Source: Laburnicola sp. R22_1 (taxonomy: Eukaryota; Ascomycota; Dothideomycetes; Pleosporales; Didymosphaeriaceae). Taken from it: a DNA stretch of 64,000 nt. The position numbers and the translations under genes were made by a program. The stretch spans positions 1,736,001 through 1,800,000 of the forward strand of contig JACONQ010000017.1 in NCBI GenBank assembly GCA_014281115.1, given 5' to 3'. Of this stretch, positions 45,011 to 59,712 are shown piece by piece. The notes under the pieces are model-generated. The model had not been told where the DNA came from and ran no database searches. It was given only the letters and a program-made list of their open reading frames with translations. Each line of letters begins with the position of its first letter. The stretch's first letter is position 1.

Positions 45011-47486
45011 TTCTAAGTCCCTTCTCTACTTAACATATAAGAGTAAAAACTTTATTAGTTACTTTTATAAGAGACTAGTTTAATAGATTGCGCTATTATA
45101 GTCTATTAAAAGAGATTGTTCTAAGTTGCAAAAGTAGTAGTACTACTAAGGCCTATTTAGAGAGGCTAGAATTCTAAGTTTACTAGCTACTAGTTATAGC
45201 GTAAGTAGTAGAAAGTCTTATTAGTTACCCCTACAAGACTTTACACTCTAGTTTAATAGGTTGCACCTAGATTTACTAAAAGAGATCCTCTTAGTCTATT
45301 AAGAGGCTACCCTAAATATCCCTATATAATAATAAATAATAACTATATTATCTCTAAAGACTAATTTGCCTATAATACCTAACTAGTGTTATAGTATAAG
45401 AGCTAAAGGCACTAAGTAAGGGATATTAAAATTAGGCTTTAAAGGTGTTACAGCGCTATCTATAAAGATTTTAAATAAGTAATACTTTTACCCTCTTTAT
45501 AAGGCGCCCTACTTTACTTATTAAGCGCGCTATCTTGCACTTATAAGATACCTAGACCTACTAAATTTAAATACTCTACTACGTCTAACTATTAACCTCT
45601 TAGGTATTTCTTTTTATTTTATTTTACTTTTTTTATAATAGACACCCCTTATAAACTACTTAGCTACTTAGAAAATCTAGATACTAGGTTATTCTAGCGC
45701 TAACCTTACTAAGTAGCTCTGTCTAGTCTACTTTAATTTTTTATTACTCTATCTTACTAAGTAGCCTTATATACTCTATCCTAATCCTTTACTATCTTAG
45801 ACCTTAGTTAAGCCTATATTTAAACTAGGGTAGCACTAGTTATAGGAACCTACTCCCTTTGCTATAACTACCTTAGCCCTTACCTATTGCCTATTAAGTA
45901 TTTAGCTAGGAAACTAATTACTAGACTATTAATATTGCCTAGCTACCTTTTAGTTTAACTTATTAATAGATTATAGTTAAATATTTTTATTACAACCCTA
46001 CTTCTACCTTAAACTTACTAGTAGTTAGCCTCTAAATCTAATAAGTCTATACTATTATTCTGTAAGGGTCCTAAAATTAATATATACTAGGCGACTCTAA
46101 CTACTCTTTCTAATAATAAAAACTTTAAAGTAGAGCCTAAGCCTAATTACTTTAGCTAACTGCTTTTTGCCACCCTTCCTTAACTATTACTAGAATAGCT
46201 AGATAAGCTAGAAGACGCCTAACTTAGTAAGGACTATAGCGATTACACTAGAGAAAAGACGCTTAATAAAAATAATTTTTATAAACTTAGCATTATTTAT
46301 TATAATAATAGCCTAGACGATAATAATACTGCCTATTATAGCGATAGATTAGAAGATAAAGAGTCTATCTATTATAATAACCTCTCTAATAATAACCCTA
46401 AATTTACTAATATTATTAATATTAAGTCTAACTCTTTATAGAAAAAATACTTAGGCAATAAATCTAATAGTAAACTACTTAATAAAATCTTCTAGAATGC
46501 TAATAATTAGGAGCTGTCCCCTAACTATTAGCCCTTACTCTAATCTACTAGTTACCTAACTTATTTTGCCTTTAGGAGCACCCTAAGCTACTAAAATAAG
46601 TAGTCTAGTTTATTACTAGTTAAGTAGTATAATAGCGTTATATTATGTACTAAGAGTGCGCGAAGTCTTCTTTTACATAGTTAAGTAGCTTTCTAACTAG
46701 TCTATTATGCGTAGGCATCTATTACTTTAAGCACTCTTATCCCTAGCTACCCTCTTTCTAGCTAGCTTACTACTAATTTAGCAGCTTCTTAACTATAGCG
46801 CGTGTAGGACACTTTTTAGCACCTTTACCCTACTATACTAGTAGCTCCTATAGCTTTATAAGCTACTTTACTCTAATTAAAAACTATATAGGTAGGTTAA
46901 CACGTTTTTTCTAAAACGCTTTTTTTATAGTACTAGAAAATCTTATATAATATAATTATACTAGCGCGCAATAGACTAACTAGAAAAGTTTTAGCTAACT
47001 ATATTTTTATATAGTGTTAGAGCTAAGAATACGCTCTATTAGCAAAACGCTAAATACTAAAATATAGTTTCTAATCTAGCACTAATTTACTCCTAACTAC
47101 GTTCTTTAATATCTTTACTAAATAGCACCTAAATTAGAAACTAAGACTACTACTAGAACTATAGGGGCCTATTGCCCCTATTCTAGCCCTCTTTAGCCCT
47201 AAAATAGTACTAGTTATATTAAAAATTCGCTAAAACACCCTATTTTTATATACTTTCCTTCCTATTTTTAGGCCTTAAAAGGAAGGTTATATAATAGTAC
47301 TTACTAGCCTTTCTACTAAGCACACTTTATTATCTTTTTTTATACTCTATTTCTCCTATTTGCGCCTTTTACCTTCCTAAAGGCGCCTTTTCTAGTTAGT
47401 ATTAGTATAGTAGTTAGCATAGGCCTATGCCCTACGCTGCCTTCTATATAAGAAAGGGCTCTTTATATCCCTTTCTTATCTACTAT

Positions 47487-47635
47487 TATGGGAGAATCTA
47501 GTCCTAATTAGGACTTAGTAGAAAGATAGATTAAGTTATGTATGCTAGAAGAAAGAAACCGCCTATTAAATTCTTAAGAGCTAATTAGGCACCGGTTTAC
47601 TACGTAACCTATGTAGTGGAGTTTATTCTACCATA
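47487..47635 (-). repeat. 3' LTR of gypsy element B
   Basis: 149 bp; the plus-strand start TATGGGAG is the RIP-mutated form of TGTGGGAG seen in the other LTR. Confidence 0.88.
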
Positions 47636-47639
47636 TACT

Positions 47640-50600
47640 TTTCTATCTATAGAAGCTTAGCTCTATTAAGCTTTATGCTAAACACCCTTTTAGAAAACAC
47701 TCTAAATATGTTATAGCGCCTTCTACTAGTAAGTAGAGGTTAGGCCTGCCTCTAATAGTAAGCTTTACTAATTACCTAGCTTTGTGTAATCTTAAATAAT
47801 AGCCTATAAACGCTCACCTATTTTTATTACTAACCTACCTATTCTACTTACTCTCCGCACTCTTATAATTTTTTTGTAGTTTAGCTTCTTGTTCTTTTAA
47901 ACCCTAAACTATTCTTAAGCCTTTACTTAGTCTGCCTTATTATGCCTCTTTCTCTTTAGATTAACTATGCTCTAGGCGCCTACGTATTTGGCAGCCTTAG
48001 TTTTAGTAGTAGCGGCGGCAGTAGTAAGCCTTTTTATTAAGGCAATAATAGTGCAGGCTCTAGTGGTTTAACCCTTTTACTAGTGCCTAAAAAGCCCTCT
48101 ATTAGTGTATTTATTATCTTCTTATCTCTGTGTAAGTCTCTCGCATCCTAATAGTTTCTTAGGCTGACCTCTAGAAAGTGATTCCTCTCTTAGATGCACG
48201 TATTAGCTTTAATATTATAGCCTAAGTTTTTGTAGCCCTTAGACAGAGCGTTAGTAATAATAATAACCTGCCTTATAGTTTGCAACCCTAAGTAAATAGT
48301 TAAGATAATTTTGCACTTTAGTTAGATTGTAACCCTAATAAATTTATAATTAACGCCTTGCTCTTTTATTTTCTCTACTATAGTTAGGAAGCGCGATAAT
48401 GCAACACTAAAGATAAGCGAGTTATATTTTACTAGGCCTAATAGTCTAAATTATTAAATAATAAACGCCCTTATCCTATATACCTACTAAGCCTATTTAC
48501 TACTACTACCTAAGAACGTATTAACTTTATCTATTTCTCTATTATAGGCAATAATACTCTGTTCTATAATAGGTGCCTACTAGCGCAGCGTTAGTGTTTC
48601 TAGTTCGCTAATAATAATATAGAACTACTATATAGTAGCGTATTTATAGCCTGCTATATTTATAATAAAAGCGCCCTATATTTTTTTATTCTAGGTATGC
48701 CACACTATCCCTCTCTTTATAGGTATATATCCTAAATGTCTCTTAAGTTAACTATTAAATAGGTCTTTATTCTTTATCTTCTAATATTTTTTCTTATACG
48801 TTAAGCACGTATTATAAACCTTAATGCTTAGACCTAAGTAATACTTAGCTCCCTAGGAGCGACGTTTATATTTTAGGGCCTTATAATTAGCAATAACCTT
48901 AAATTTCTACTTTAGTTAACTCCTAATTCTCTAATCCTATATCCTTTAGCTTTGCTCTTAGACACTATTTGTCTGGCTTCTTTCTAATCTTCTTCTTGCG
49001 TAAGCTTTACCACTACGTGTACCTATGCTTCTAACTAGTCTAGAGTACCTACTTGCCAGGCTACCTTAGAGACAGGCCTATTAGCTTCTTAGATAGTTTT
49101 AGCACTACTTCTAGCCCTTACCTATTATATAACTATAGTTTATGCATTCTAAGGAAGAGGGAGAGCTTTAAGAAGACATTAGACATGCTTTAACTATTAG
49201 TCTAATAGTCCTTCTTCTTCCTATAATACTAATGTAGAGAATAAAGTCTAGACTTAAGTTTTCTAGAAGTTATAGCGCTTTCTAGGGCGGGACTTCTTTT
49301 AAAGGCTATTACAAAATCCGTAAGTTTAGGCTAGAGTTACTTAGGCTTATAGGTTTTATAATAAGTGTAAGGAAGAAAAAGAGTAAAAGAAGAGTAGTAG
49401 TTTTAGTCTATAGCTTGCTAGTAATAGCTACAAAAGTCTCTTTTTACCTAAGGGCTACTTAGGCTTTAGATAGCTTATTAGTACTTAAATATATCCTTTA
49501 TCTCTGCTATACTTTACTCTTTTTCTTATAATACTATATCTTTTTATTTGCGCCTATAAGCTATTTGCTCTTTAATTACTATTTATAAGTACCTAATCTA
49601 CCCTTAGAGTTTCTTACTAGTAGTAACGTGGTTGCACTTTTTTTAAAGAGTACTACTACTTATTACTAGTTTAAAAGTAGCGTTTGCGTACACGCCTTAC
49701 CTACTATAACCTAATAGAGCCTTATAGTCACTTAGAGTATATAACCTGCTCTTTGTGTTCTTTTGCTTTTCTCTTTATTTTGCTATTTTAATTCTTCTAC
49801 CTAATAGTTTTAATCTTCTTTTTAACTATAGCTGCTGTTAACTTCTTCATTAGTAGCTATGCCTCTAGTGCTGGCGATAACAATAATAGTAATAGTAAGA
49901 AAAGCGGCTAAGACTTATAATAGCCCTTAGCGCCGCCTATTAATAATGCTCTATAACTGCTTCTATTTTGTTATACGTATACCTATCCTAATTATTTCTT
50001 AGCTTACTAACTTATGCCCTAGTTATTACTCTTTTAAATTAGCTATATAACTTTAGCACTATTTATAAGATTATAAGACTCTTATGTAATAATTACGCTA
50101 AGTATTTATTATTAGACTACTTTATATAGTTTGCTTAAGGTATAAGTAGCTTTAAGATTAACTCTAATTCTACTAATAACACTTCTATTATCTATACTAT
50201 TCTATTTTATTAGCTATACTAAGCTACTTTTATAAAAGATATAAGCACTAATAAACAGAGGCGTAATTACTTTAAATAGCGCTTAGTATTTAGTTATACT
50301 CCTTATGTATCTTATCTTTCTGCCCTTTTTTTTACTATAGGCTAAGGCCGGATTAACTATAATTCTAGTGCAGCTAAAGGTAATTATAATTAAGCCTGTA
50401 AGGCTTATGTCTAGAGTTATTATCCCTACTTTTAGTATATTAATAGTAGTTAACGCCTTTTTCTTAAGGGCTACTATATTCTATACTAGACAACTTTCTA
50501 ATATTAGTAGTGCTCCTTTAACTGCTACGGTAAGCCTAATTTGCTCTTAACTAGTTCCCTATTACTAATTTGCCTATCTAGCTTTATTTCCTTTAGTATT

Positions 50601-52300
50601 TACTATAAACACTTAAGCTAATTTTTTCTAGTAAGATTATTAGTAAGTGTATAAGCTATAGATAGAGTAACTAGAAGTAAACACTCATATCTATAATAGA
50701 ATTAGTAAGCTGCTTAGTTTTAGCGACACTGCTATAATGCTTTCTACTAGGTGCTCTAGCAGACCTTGTCTAATTATTAAGAGTTTTTTAGAGGCGCCTA
50801 ATTCTTTATTAGGCACTAATTCTAATATTGCTAAGTCTTCCCTATACACACTCCTCTTTAGGCGTTATTACGCCTAGTCTATTATCCTTTTTAGTAATAA
50901 TAGTAGTAGTTTTTTCTTATTCTAAGGTTCTCCCTACACACTACTCTTTTCCTATTCTTCTTAACTTATTGTCTTCTCTAGCAGCGACAGCGGTAGCCCT
51001 TCCCTATTTTAGGGCCAAACCACTCCTACTTCTAGTTGTCTGCTCTTTGGCCCTTATTCCTCTTTAGGTTAAGTCTTACTTAATGCAGTACTATAGATTA
51101 GCTCTTTATCCTTTAACTTATCTCCTTTCTAGACTACTAATAATTCTTCTAAAGTTTTATTTTACTCGCCTTCCCCTATATATCTAGCTTTCTAATAGTT
51201 TATTAATTCCGCCTATACTTTCTTATCCCCGCTTAGCTGCAGTAGTATAATTTCCTCTCCTTCTTCTTTAGATCTATCCTCTGTTCTTTCTAACCTCTTT
51301 GCCTAAGCTACACATCTAAGTTTGGGCCCTAGTAAAACTTAAGCTGTAGAGTAAGGTAGCCCTATACCTTGCTCCTATTAGAGTTGCAATCTAAATCCTA
51401 ATTATAGCTTAGGCTATAGTAGTTGCAGAGGTTTAGATTCTTATAAAGATTAGTATAGTAGTTCTTAGCTTTTAATTTTCTAGCTATCTAATTATTAGTT
51501 AGGCTTTATTATTAGGGTCTATGGCTTACAATTCTGTCCTAGTAATTATACATATATATTAGACTTTAATTTAACTTAGTACTAATACTACTATTTTATC
51601 TTCTTCTCTAACTTTTCTTCTTTAACTACTTTCTCTTCCCCCTTAAGAAATAAGCTGTTCCTAAGCTTATAATGCGCTAATGTTATGGCTAGCTTATTCC
51701 TCCTAATAGGCGAAGTCTAAGGGGTTAAAGTTTGCTAGTAGCGGCGAAATTTCTACATACTTTATTCTTATAGGGACGTTTTGTACATAACTTGCCAGCC
51801 TCTATAATTTGCGCGCAAATATAGAATGTTTAGGCTTAGGCCTTTGCGTAACTTTATTAAGGTCTATAGAATTAATTTCTTTTAAAGAATTAGTAATTTC
51901 TTTTAAGAGGTTATTAGTATCCATAATATTAGATTCTAGTATTATATTAAAGTCTATTATTATGCGCAGATAGAATTAAATAATATAATTATCTAACGTT
52001 TTATTATAAAAGGATATTTTATTAAGCTCCTTAAGTATATACTATCCTTTACTATATAGTAGTATAGCCCTAATTCTAAAGGGGTCTTAGTACCTTCTAG
52101 CAAGCTTAACTTTGCGACTTATATTGCTAGCCTAAAAAGTATTATATATTAATACTAGATTGCCTTATTACAGTGACTTTGTTTTAAGAGTACGCTAATT
52201 ATTAAACTATTTCTTTCTTTGTTTGCGTAGTTAGATAGTTTGGTTAATAGCTTTTTAAAGGTAATAATTATACTTTTTAAACTACTCTACTTTAATAGCT
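47640..52300 (-). pseudogene. Extra 3' region of gypsy element B with coding traces
   Basis: Lies downstream of integrase in element orientation and is unusually long (about 4.7 kb). Several minus-strand stretches read as protein with TAG/TAA breaks, for example at 48.3-48.9 kb YYLGLSIKVYNTCLTYKKK and HLGYIPIKRGIVWHT, and a charged stretch near 50.8-51.1 kb (TTTIITKKDNRLGVITPK). I recognise no domain. Plus-strand frames at 50368-50550 and 50828-51067 are shadows. This may be a third frame of the element, or an unrecognised nested insertion. Confidence 0.4.
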
Positions 52301-52399
52301 AGAAGTTCTTTAGTAGTATAAATCTATTCCTATAAAAGTGTCTACTATATTAGGATGCAAAGTTTAATAGGAAGAACATATTCTCTTCTATAGATTAGA

Positions 52400-55000
52400 A
52401 AGGCTAGTATTTTGCCTGTAGATTACTTTACTATAACCTAATTAGTCTATAGAGCTTTGGGTAGATTCTAGACCTAGTTGCCCTTTATCTTCTATAGTGC
52501 GCTAATAAGCTCTTAGTGGCTTTTTTTTACTAGACCTTGCCCTTATAGGTAATAAGTACTAGATACCACTTATTAAATACTAAACTGTTTAGCAAAGTCC
52601 TCTACTAAGTCTCTATTCTTTAGTTCTCTATCTACTAATAAGTAAAAAGAGATGCCCTACCTACTAAAGATAGATTCTTCTAAGAACTAGGCAATTGTGG
52701 CTAAGTTAGTATTAGTAAGTGCTTTTGCTTTAGGCTATCTAGAGGTATAGTCTTTAGTAACAACTATAAATTTCTTCTCTTCTTTACTTCTAGGCATATA
52801 CACTATATCTACTATAACTTATCTCTAGATTATATTTGTTTCCTATATAGAGTGTAGCTCCTCTACTATCCTTTTAGCAGAATGCACCTAACATTTAGTG
52901 TAAGTCTTAATATATTCCTTAATACTCTAATATAGATTTGGCTAGTAGTAATATACTGCAATCTTCCTCTAGGTGCCTTCTTATTCTTAATAGCCTAATT
53001 TCTTATAGAGTTGTTGCAGAATATCTGCCTCTTAGACTAGGTTATCTATAACTCTACGCAGCGGCCTATTTCCTATAGTTTAATACTATAGTATGCCTCT
53101 TACAACCCTATACTTCTAAGCTTATAGCCTAATATATCTTTAGTTTTTCTTAGACAGGCCTTTAGGCATAGTTAGGGTTATAAGCTAGGTTGCAATATTA
53201 TAAAAGTGTTTAGTGTATAGGTTAGAGGGAATTTTAGGCAGGTTATTTATAGCAGGCTCTATATATTCTATTTTTACTTTAGCCTCCTTACCTATAGTAG
53301 AGGATATAATGCTAATATGCCCTAAATGCTTCTTAATAAAGTCTTTAATATCTTCTTTTAGCTATTTAGAAGGGACCTAACCCTTTTATTATCCGCGTTT
53401 TAAGAGCACATTAGCAACTATATTCTTACGCCGTAAGACATAGCAGATATTAAACTTCTAAAGTGTTAGAAGTACTAACTAGCAGGTTATTAAAGCCCCT
53501 AGTAAGTTAGTTGCGCTGCGATTTAGCTAAGTAATTAAGGTATAAAAGTTAGTTTCTACAATAAAGTGTATTTTATAGATCTAGGATTAAAACTTTTTAA
53601 GCGTAAGAAGAAGGGTTTTACACTTATACTTTCCTAAATTCTAATTATATTTGCTCTAAGACTAAATACCTAACTTAAACTACACTAGATAAAGGAGACT
53701 ATCTAGTCTATATTACTATATTGCGGCCCCCTATTTAAATTTGCTGCTATCTACTAAGATTACTACTTTTTATAATGGCTCTAAGTAGTTAATAGACACT
53801 AATACTAGGGTAGAAGTAATACTCTCTTTTAATTACTATATTACTATATTCTCTATAATTCCCTAGTAACACTTTACGCCCTTGCGTAGTAGTATAAACA
53901 ATAGTGTAGTAATCTTTATAAAGTTTTTAATCTAGATTTAATAGTATATATAAACTCTAAGAAAGATTTAAATATCTTTAGCGCAGTTATAAGGCGGCTA
54001 TTTAATAATCTTAGCCATTTTCTTTTAGAATAGGTGTTAACTATTCTTATTAACTACGTAGCTAACTATGTCTATAGTGGCGTAGCCCTAGTTAGACTTC
54101 TTACCTAACATAGTAATACTCGCTAGTTCTATGTCTACTAGAACCTAATTACGATTTATAAGATGTTCTATAACGTATCTACGAATTTCTTTCTTATCTC
54201 TCTATTATAGTTAGTATTTAGGCCCTTTACTACGATGTTATCTATATAAGGCATATAATAAGAGAAAATCTAGTTATAAAAAAATCTTTATAATAATCCA
54301 TATAAACTTGGCCACAGAATTAGTTGTTTCTATAGGCAATATGCACTACTAGACAAGTCCTAGAGGGGTGTAGAATATAGTTATAGCGTGTGAAAGTTTA
54401 TAAAGGGTCACTTAGTTATATCTAGAAAAGAAGTTAATAAGGAACATTATAAGACAACTAGCAAACTCTTCTAAGAACTTGTTAGGGTTTAGAAGAAAAT
54501 TGCTATCTTAGACTATAACGCTATTAATGTGTTGGGCGTTATTAATTAGTTAGTATTCTTTATTCTTCTTTTTAACTAAAAATTATAAGTTATAATATAG
54601 ACTTCTACTGTACTCTAGTATGCCCTAATTAAGTCTCTACTACACTATATTAATAACCACATCTCTAAGTTTCTAAAAAACTAAAAAGTACAATTCCTTC
54701 TAAGCGATATAGTTAATAGTGTGGATCTTAACTAGTGAAGCCATATTAGAATACACTTGCCCTAACTTAGTAAATTTAAAAAATAGGACTAGTTCCCTTT
54801 AATATAGAACTTCTAGCAATATATCTTTTTCTTAAGGCAAAAGATCTAGGCTAATCTTTATTTCCGCAATCTGTTTTAGTGTTAACTAATTGCCTCTTAT
54901 AAATTCTGCCCACTAGTTAAGGAGGTATTTGTTAAATAGCTAAGGCCTAGTGTTAGTCCTCTTTTGCTTTTTTATAGCCTCCTGCTTCTAGTCTAACTAG
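52400..55000 (-). pseudogene. Pol relic of gypsy element B: reverse transcriptase, RNase H, integrase
   Basis: Minus strand. The reverse transcriptase catalytic loop at about 54222-54262 reads PYIDNIVVKG (family YLDD/YIDD, second Asp now Asn). RNase H begins near 53740-53760 with LVDSSKF and includes LNRSATNLLGALITC. The integrase zinc-binding region is near 52900-53060 (ending TYTKCQVHS). The DDE core is seen as VDIVYMPRSKEEKKFIVV (52787-52822), LLVDRELKN (about 52610-52640) and GQGLVKKSHQELI (about 52510-52550), where the family Glu of GLVEKGH is Lys. Stops are TAG/TAA. The domain order reverse transcriptase, RNase H, integrase is that of Ty3/gypsy. Not functional. Confidence 0.85.
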
Positions 55001-58000
55001 CCCTTAATGTCCTAAGACTTAACGCCCGAGTTATATATAGAGTTAACCTTCTTATCCTTAGTCTTATATATAGTATTTACTTTAAAAGCTATTCTAGTTT
55101 TATTAATTATCTTTATCTATTCTGCCTAGAACGTGTTACTCTTAACTCTTATTACCTTTTTAGACTTTATTTATATAGTTAGAGCCTTGAAAATCTTATT
55201 AACTTCTTTGTCGCAGCCTAGTAAATTAATAACTAGAAGTTCTTAGTTATCTTAAATAATAATGCTACTATCTGTGTGCCTTCTAAGTGTACCTTAATTA
55301 GTATAGTGGATAAAATTCTTATTTAGATTTATTACTAACTAGTCCTTATTAGCGTTCTATGCAAGCTATTTATTTCTATTTGCAATTTTCTTTTTATAAG
55401 TTAGCACTGCCTAATTTAGCGTCTGCTTCTAGGCCCTTGGCCCTAATTTCTACTTAAGCTTAATATTAGCCTTACTTATTATTAATATTAACTTATAGCA
55501 AAGCCACTGCTTTAAGACTATATTAGCGCTAAGTTCTAGGTATTCTAGGTGCTTAGGAACGCTAATCCTGGCTATTACGTTCCCTTAAAGTTTTCTATTG
55601 CCTTAGTAATAATTGCGCCTCTTAGGTTAAATAGGTTAGTGTAAGTAGCCACAAATTATGTAGAGTAAAGCTCCTTATTATCTTATAGCTTATAGTAGGT
55701 CTTACTATTATTCTTATAGGAGAATTTCGCCTTTACGTCCGCTAAGAATAGGTTTTCTAGAATAATAGTGCTAGATAAGAACCTAATAACAAATAGCGTT
55801 ATTATAATATTAACCTAGCCCACCCTAATTAGGGCTTAAAATACAATACTTTAAAAATCCTTATAATTACTATTTGTAGTTATTAGTTTTACGCTCTGCA
55901 ATTAAGGTAGTATAGATATAATCTAGAGGCCTATAGCTTTGGCAGTACTAAGGCGAATAGTGTTTAATTCTGCACCTGTGTTAAGTAAGACACTTATCTA
56001 ATACTTGTTAATTTGGCATATTACTTAGGAACAGTCTCTTTTTATATATTTAACTCCTAATTCTCTCTTAAGATCCTTTTTATTAGTAGTAGTTATAGTT
56101 AGTATCGCTTTACTAAACTGTGTTTTTGCGATTACTATGCCTATACTAGCTGCCTAGTTTATCTATAGTAGTGCTTAAGATAAATTTAGTTTATAAGGCC
56201 TATAGTAAGTAACTACTCTATTCTTAAGCTTAACTAATATTTATTTAGGGACTTAAATTCTAGAGATAGGTGCGTAGTTAGCGTGCCTAGCGTCTAAGTC
56301 TTTATTAGTTACTTCCTCTATAGTGGCGACTAGTTTCTATAGCTAGTGTTGGTCCCCTTTACTAAAAGCGTCTTTAAATATTGCCTTTTTAACTCCTAGT
56401 ATGTTGCTAAGAACTTCTTAGACTGTTAGGCTAACTCTGGCCTTTATTACTTAGGACAGCATGTTTTTAGAACTGCCTACTAGAATATTAACTAGTTTTG
56501 TTTTCTTGTTAGCTATAGAGATCTTATTCCTTAGAGTTAGATCTAAGATATTATTGGGCCCGCGTATCTCCACATCTTCTATGCCTTTTATTAGAAAATC
56601 TTATTTTAAAAAAGACACCTACTTTGTTTTTCTTCTATTCTTCTTATTATTATCCTTCCTCTTATAAACTATGGGGATGCCTTATTTAGAAACTTTAATA
56701 TTTGCGATTATTCTTACCTTTAGCAATTCTCTAAGACTTAGTTAGATTATTAGGGCGTTTAAGCTCGCAGCTTATAGTTTGTATAGTAGATTTAGAGATT
56801 AAACTATTACTAGTGTATCTTTATCTAGAATAGCTTGCTTTCTCTAAGCTGCTTTAAATTCCTCTTTAGAAAAAAGGCTAGGTGCTATTATCTTATTAAA
56901 TATAAACTAGCTACTATTAGCTTCTATAACTAATCCTACCTAGTAAGTTATTGCTATTATCGCGACTCCCTAACTCTAAGACATCTACAGGGCCTCCTCT
57001 ATTAATTTATCTATTTGCTACTTGTTCTATACTAGACAGATTAGTATCTAGTTCTACTTATCCCTAGCGCTAATATATTAGATTTCGCCCTAATTATTAT
57101 TTAGTTAGCCCTACTAGAGCCTTCGCAATTCTGTGTTATAGTATACCTATTTATTATTCTTAAGTAAATTTCTCTCCTCGCATTTCCTATTTATAATAAT
57201 GTAGTCCTTTTTATATCTAAAGTATTTTTTAAAATAGTTATCTTCTTACTATATTAGGTCTATTGCTACTACAGCTACGTGTATATTAACTCGCATTAGT
57301 GCTACTATATAGGCCTAAGACTAGGTTAGTATATAGTACTAGGGCTATTATAATACTATCTGCTTTAGAGCCTACTCTACCCTTATAGTAATTTTCTAGT
57401 ACATAGCTAGATCTAACAGAATCTCTATCTCTTAAGGGTTCTAGTTCTAAACTAGAACGTTCTAAAGCCTTATAGCCTTAAGCCTTTTAGTTAGCTTCTC
57501 TACTTTGTATTAAGAGATAGTTAAGCTTAGAGTTACTTACGCGTCTAGAGCTTCTTATAGTCTTACTTATTAGAAGTTTAGGTTAAGTCTAGTAGTTTAG
57601 AAAACACTTTATAGTATTAGTAGTACTTGCGGCTTAATAGTTTAAGATAGTATTAGCGCTTAGATTTAATATATTAAATCTAGCATGTGTTTTTCTAACT
57701 AGATTTAAGCCCTACTTAAAAGCCATCTCTCTATTATGTTAAAGTTAAGCTCTATAGGTCTCTCTATTAACTAGTTATTCTTTATTAGAATATTGCCCAC
57801 TAGCTGCTTACTTAGGCCTTAAATAAAAAGCATACCCTTTTAGCTTTCTATAACTATGCCTGCCCTTAGGTATTTTCTAAACTTAATTACAAACTAGTTT
57901 AGGAAATTATAAATATTAAGGTTTATTATTACTTAATACTGCGCTAGCCACACCTTTAATACTTTTTCTATCTCCTTAGTTTAGGCCTAATTTTAACTCC

Positions 58001-59700
58001 ACTAACGCCTACGTATAGCCACCTATAGCTTTTGCCATGCCCCCTTTTTTTTACCTTAGAGTATTCTAGTATTAAGAAGTTAAGTATATTTTAGATCTCT
58101 TAGCTATAATATTCCTTAACTCTAACAACCTTATCTTTTTTAGAGTACTAGTAGTAGTTTATGTTTTTTTTATAGTCTTAAAGAAACTAAGTTATATTAT
58201 CTCCTATAAAGTGCAGCTCTTTGCCTAAGAATAGGTTAGGTTCTATAATAAGGCTCTACAATAGGTTCCACTAGGTAGCTTTATTAGTAAGAGATTATAG
58301 GGCTATTACTATTTTCGCTATAAGGATATTAGCGTCTTTGGCTAGCTAAGATAGTATTAGTGCTTTCTCTTTAGATTCTTATAAGGAGCTTTCTATAAGG
58401 GGCGGAGATCTTCTAGTAGGTGTATAGATACCCTTATTAGTTAAGCTTGTTGTCTCTATAAAACTAATAGCCTAAGGAAATTTTAGACTTAGGTTCTTAC
58501 GCTTTCTAAGTGCTAGGACGTTAAGAAACTTACGCATCTTGCTATAATCTAAGCCCTCTATCTAGGATTGCTAATAGTTATTTAGTCTTTTAGTAGTAGA
58601 TATTATTATTACTAGTTATCTAGTTAGTTTCTTAGATAGTTAGAGTTAGTATTTTAATTCTTTTTTTTTGCTTCTGTTTTTACCTCTGCGTACCTATACT
58701 TAGTATTATCTCTTAGCTTTCTTTAACTCTACCTTAGTTTTAGGTTCTAAGGGTAATATAGTGTCTAGCTTTAGTCCTTTTCTTAGTCTAGATCTAGGCG
58801 CCCTAGTCTATTCTTAATTCTTATCTATTTATAATTACTTAGTTATAGTCCTAGTGGGGTAATTTTAGCTCTTCTTTTAGCGCCTAGTTCTAACTACTTC
58901 TTAATCTAGACTTCTATTTTTATTCTATTTTTGTACTCCTTATATCTAGGCCTATGCTTTGCATATAATATTATGTGTATACTAGAGTTATTATTTTTTA
59001 TTATTTGTTTCTAGAGGCTTAATATTCTAACTCTAAGAGTTGCTTAGTGTCTAGTTCTAGTTATTTTTTAGTCTAGATCTTAGTCTAGTCTAGTACTAGT
59101 TTAGTCTAGTGCTAGTCTAGTCTAGTGCTAGTCTAATCTAGTACTAGTCTAGTCTAGTGCTAGTCTAGTCTAGTCTAGTTCTAAAGCCTACGCGTTATGC
59201 CTAATTTGTGTATATACTAGGGTTATTAGTATTTATTATTTATTTTTAAAGGCTTGATGTTCTAACTCTAAGAGTTATTTAGTGCCTAGTTCTAGTTGTT
59301 TTCTAGTCTAGGTCTTAGTCTAGTCTAGTGCTAGTCTAGTCTAGTCTAGTCCTAGAGCCTACACTCTATGCCTAATTTGTATATATGCTAGGATTATTAG
59401 TGTTTATTATTTATTATTTATTTCTAGTAGTGCAGTTTAATAAGGGCTAGTATAATAGCCAATTAAAGCTTAGGTTATATTTCTATTTTAAGATTAGCGC
59501 TATGCTTAGTTGCGTCTAATTTCACCCCTAAGTCTCTTTTGGGGTTTCTTTTTGTCCCTAGTATGCGCTGTTCTGTACACCGCTGCGCGCTGCTATTATT
59601 CTATCTTATCTTTTTCTTAGGCAACACTACTTATCTATATTAGAGTACTAATGCGATGGCCTTCCTAAGGTTAAGATTTTAGAGGTTTAAGTTATGAGTT
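55000..59700 (-). pseudogene. Gag and N-terminal Pol region of gypsy element B
   Basis: By position (between the 5' LTR at 59713-59861 and reverse transcriptase) this should encode Gag and protease. It is too mutated for me to point to a capsid or active-site motif. GTCTA-type tandem repeats lie at 59055-59185 and 59300-59350. The plus-strand frame at 56461-56667 is a shadow. Confidence 0.5.
59055..59350. repeat. Short tandem repeats of CTAGTCTAGTGCTAGT type
   Basis: Two clusters (59055-59185 and 59300-59350) built from TAGTCTAGTGC and TCTAGTCTAG words, probably in the 5' leader of element B. Confidence 0.8.
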
Positions 59701-59712
59701 AGTCGCGAATTT

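Noticed and set aside
50368..51067. Hydrophobic plus-strand frames resembling membrane proteins
   Set aside because: They lie antisense to coding traces of gypsy element B; the hydrophobicity comes from pyrimidine-rich codons opposite Lys/Glu-rich sequence.
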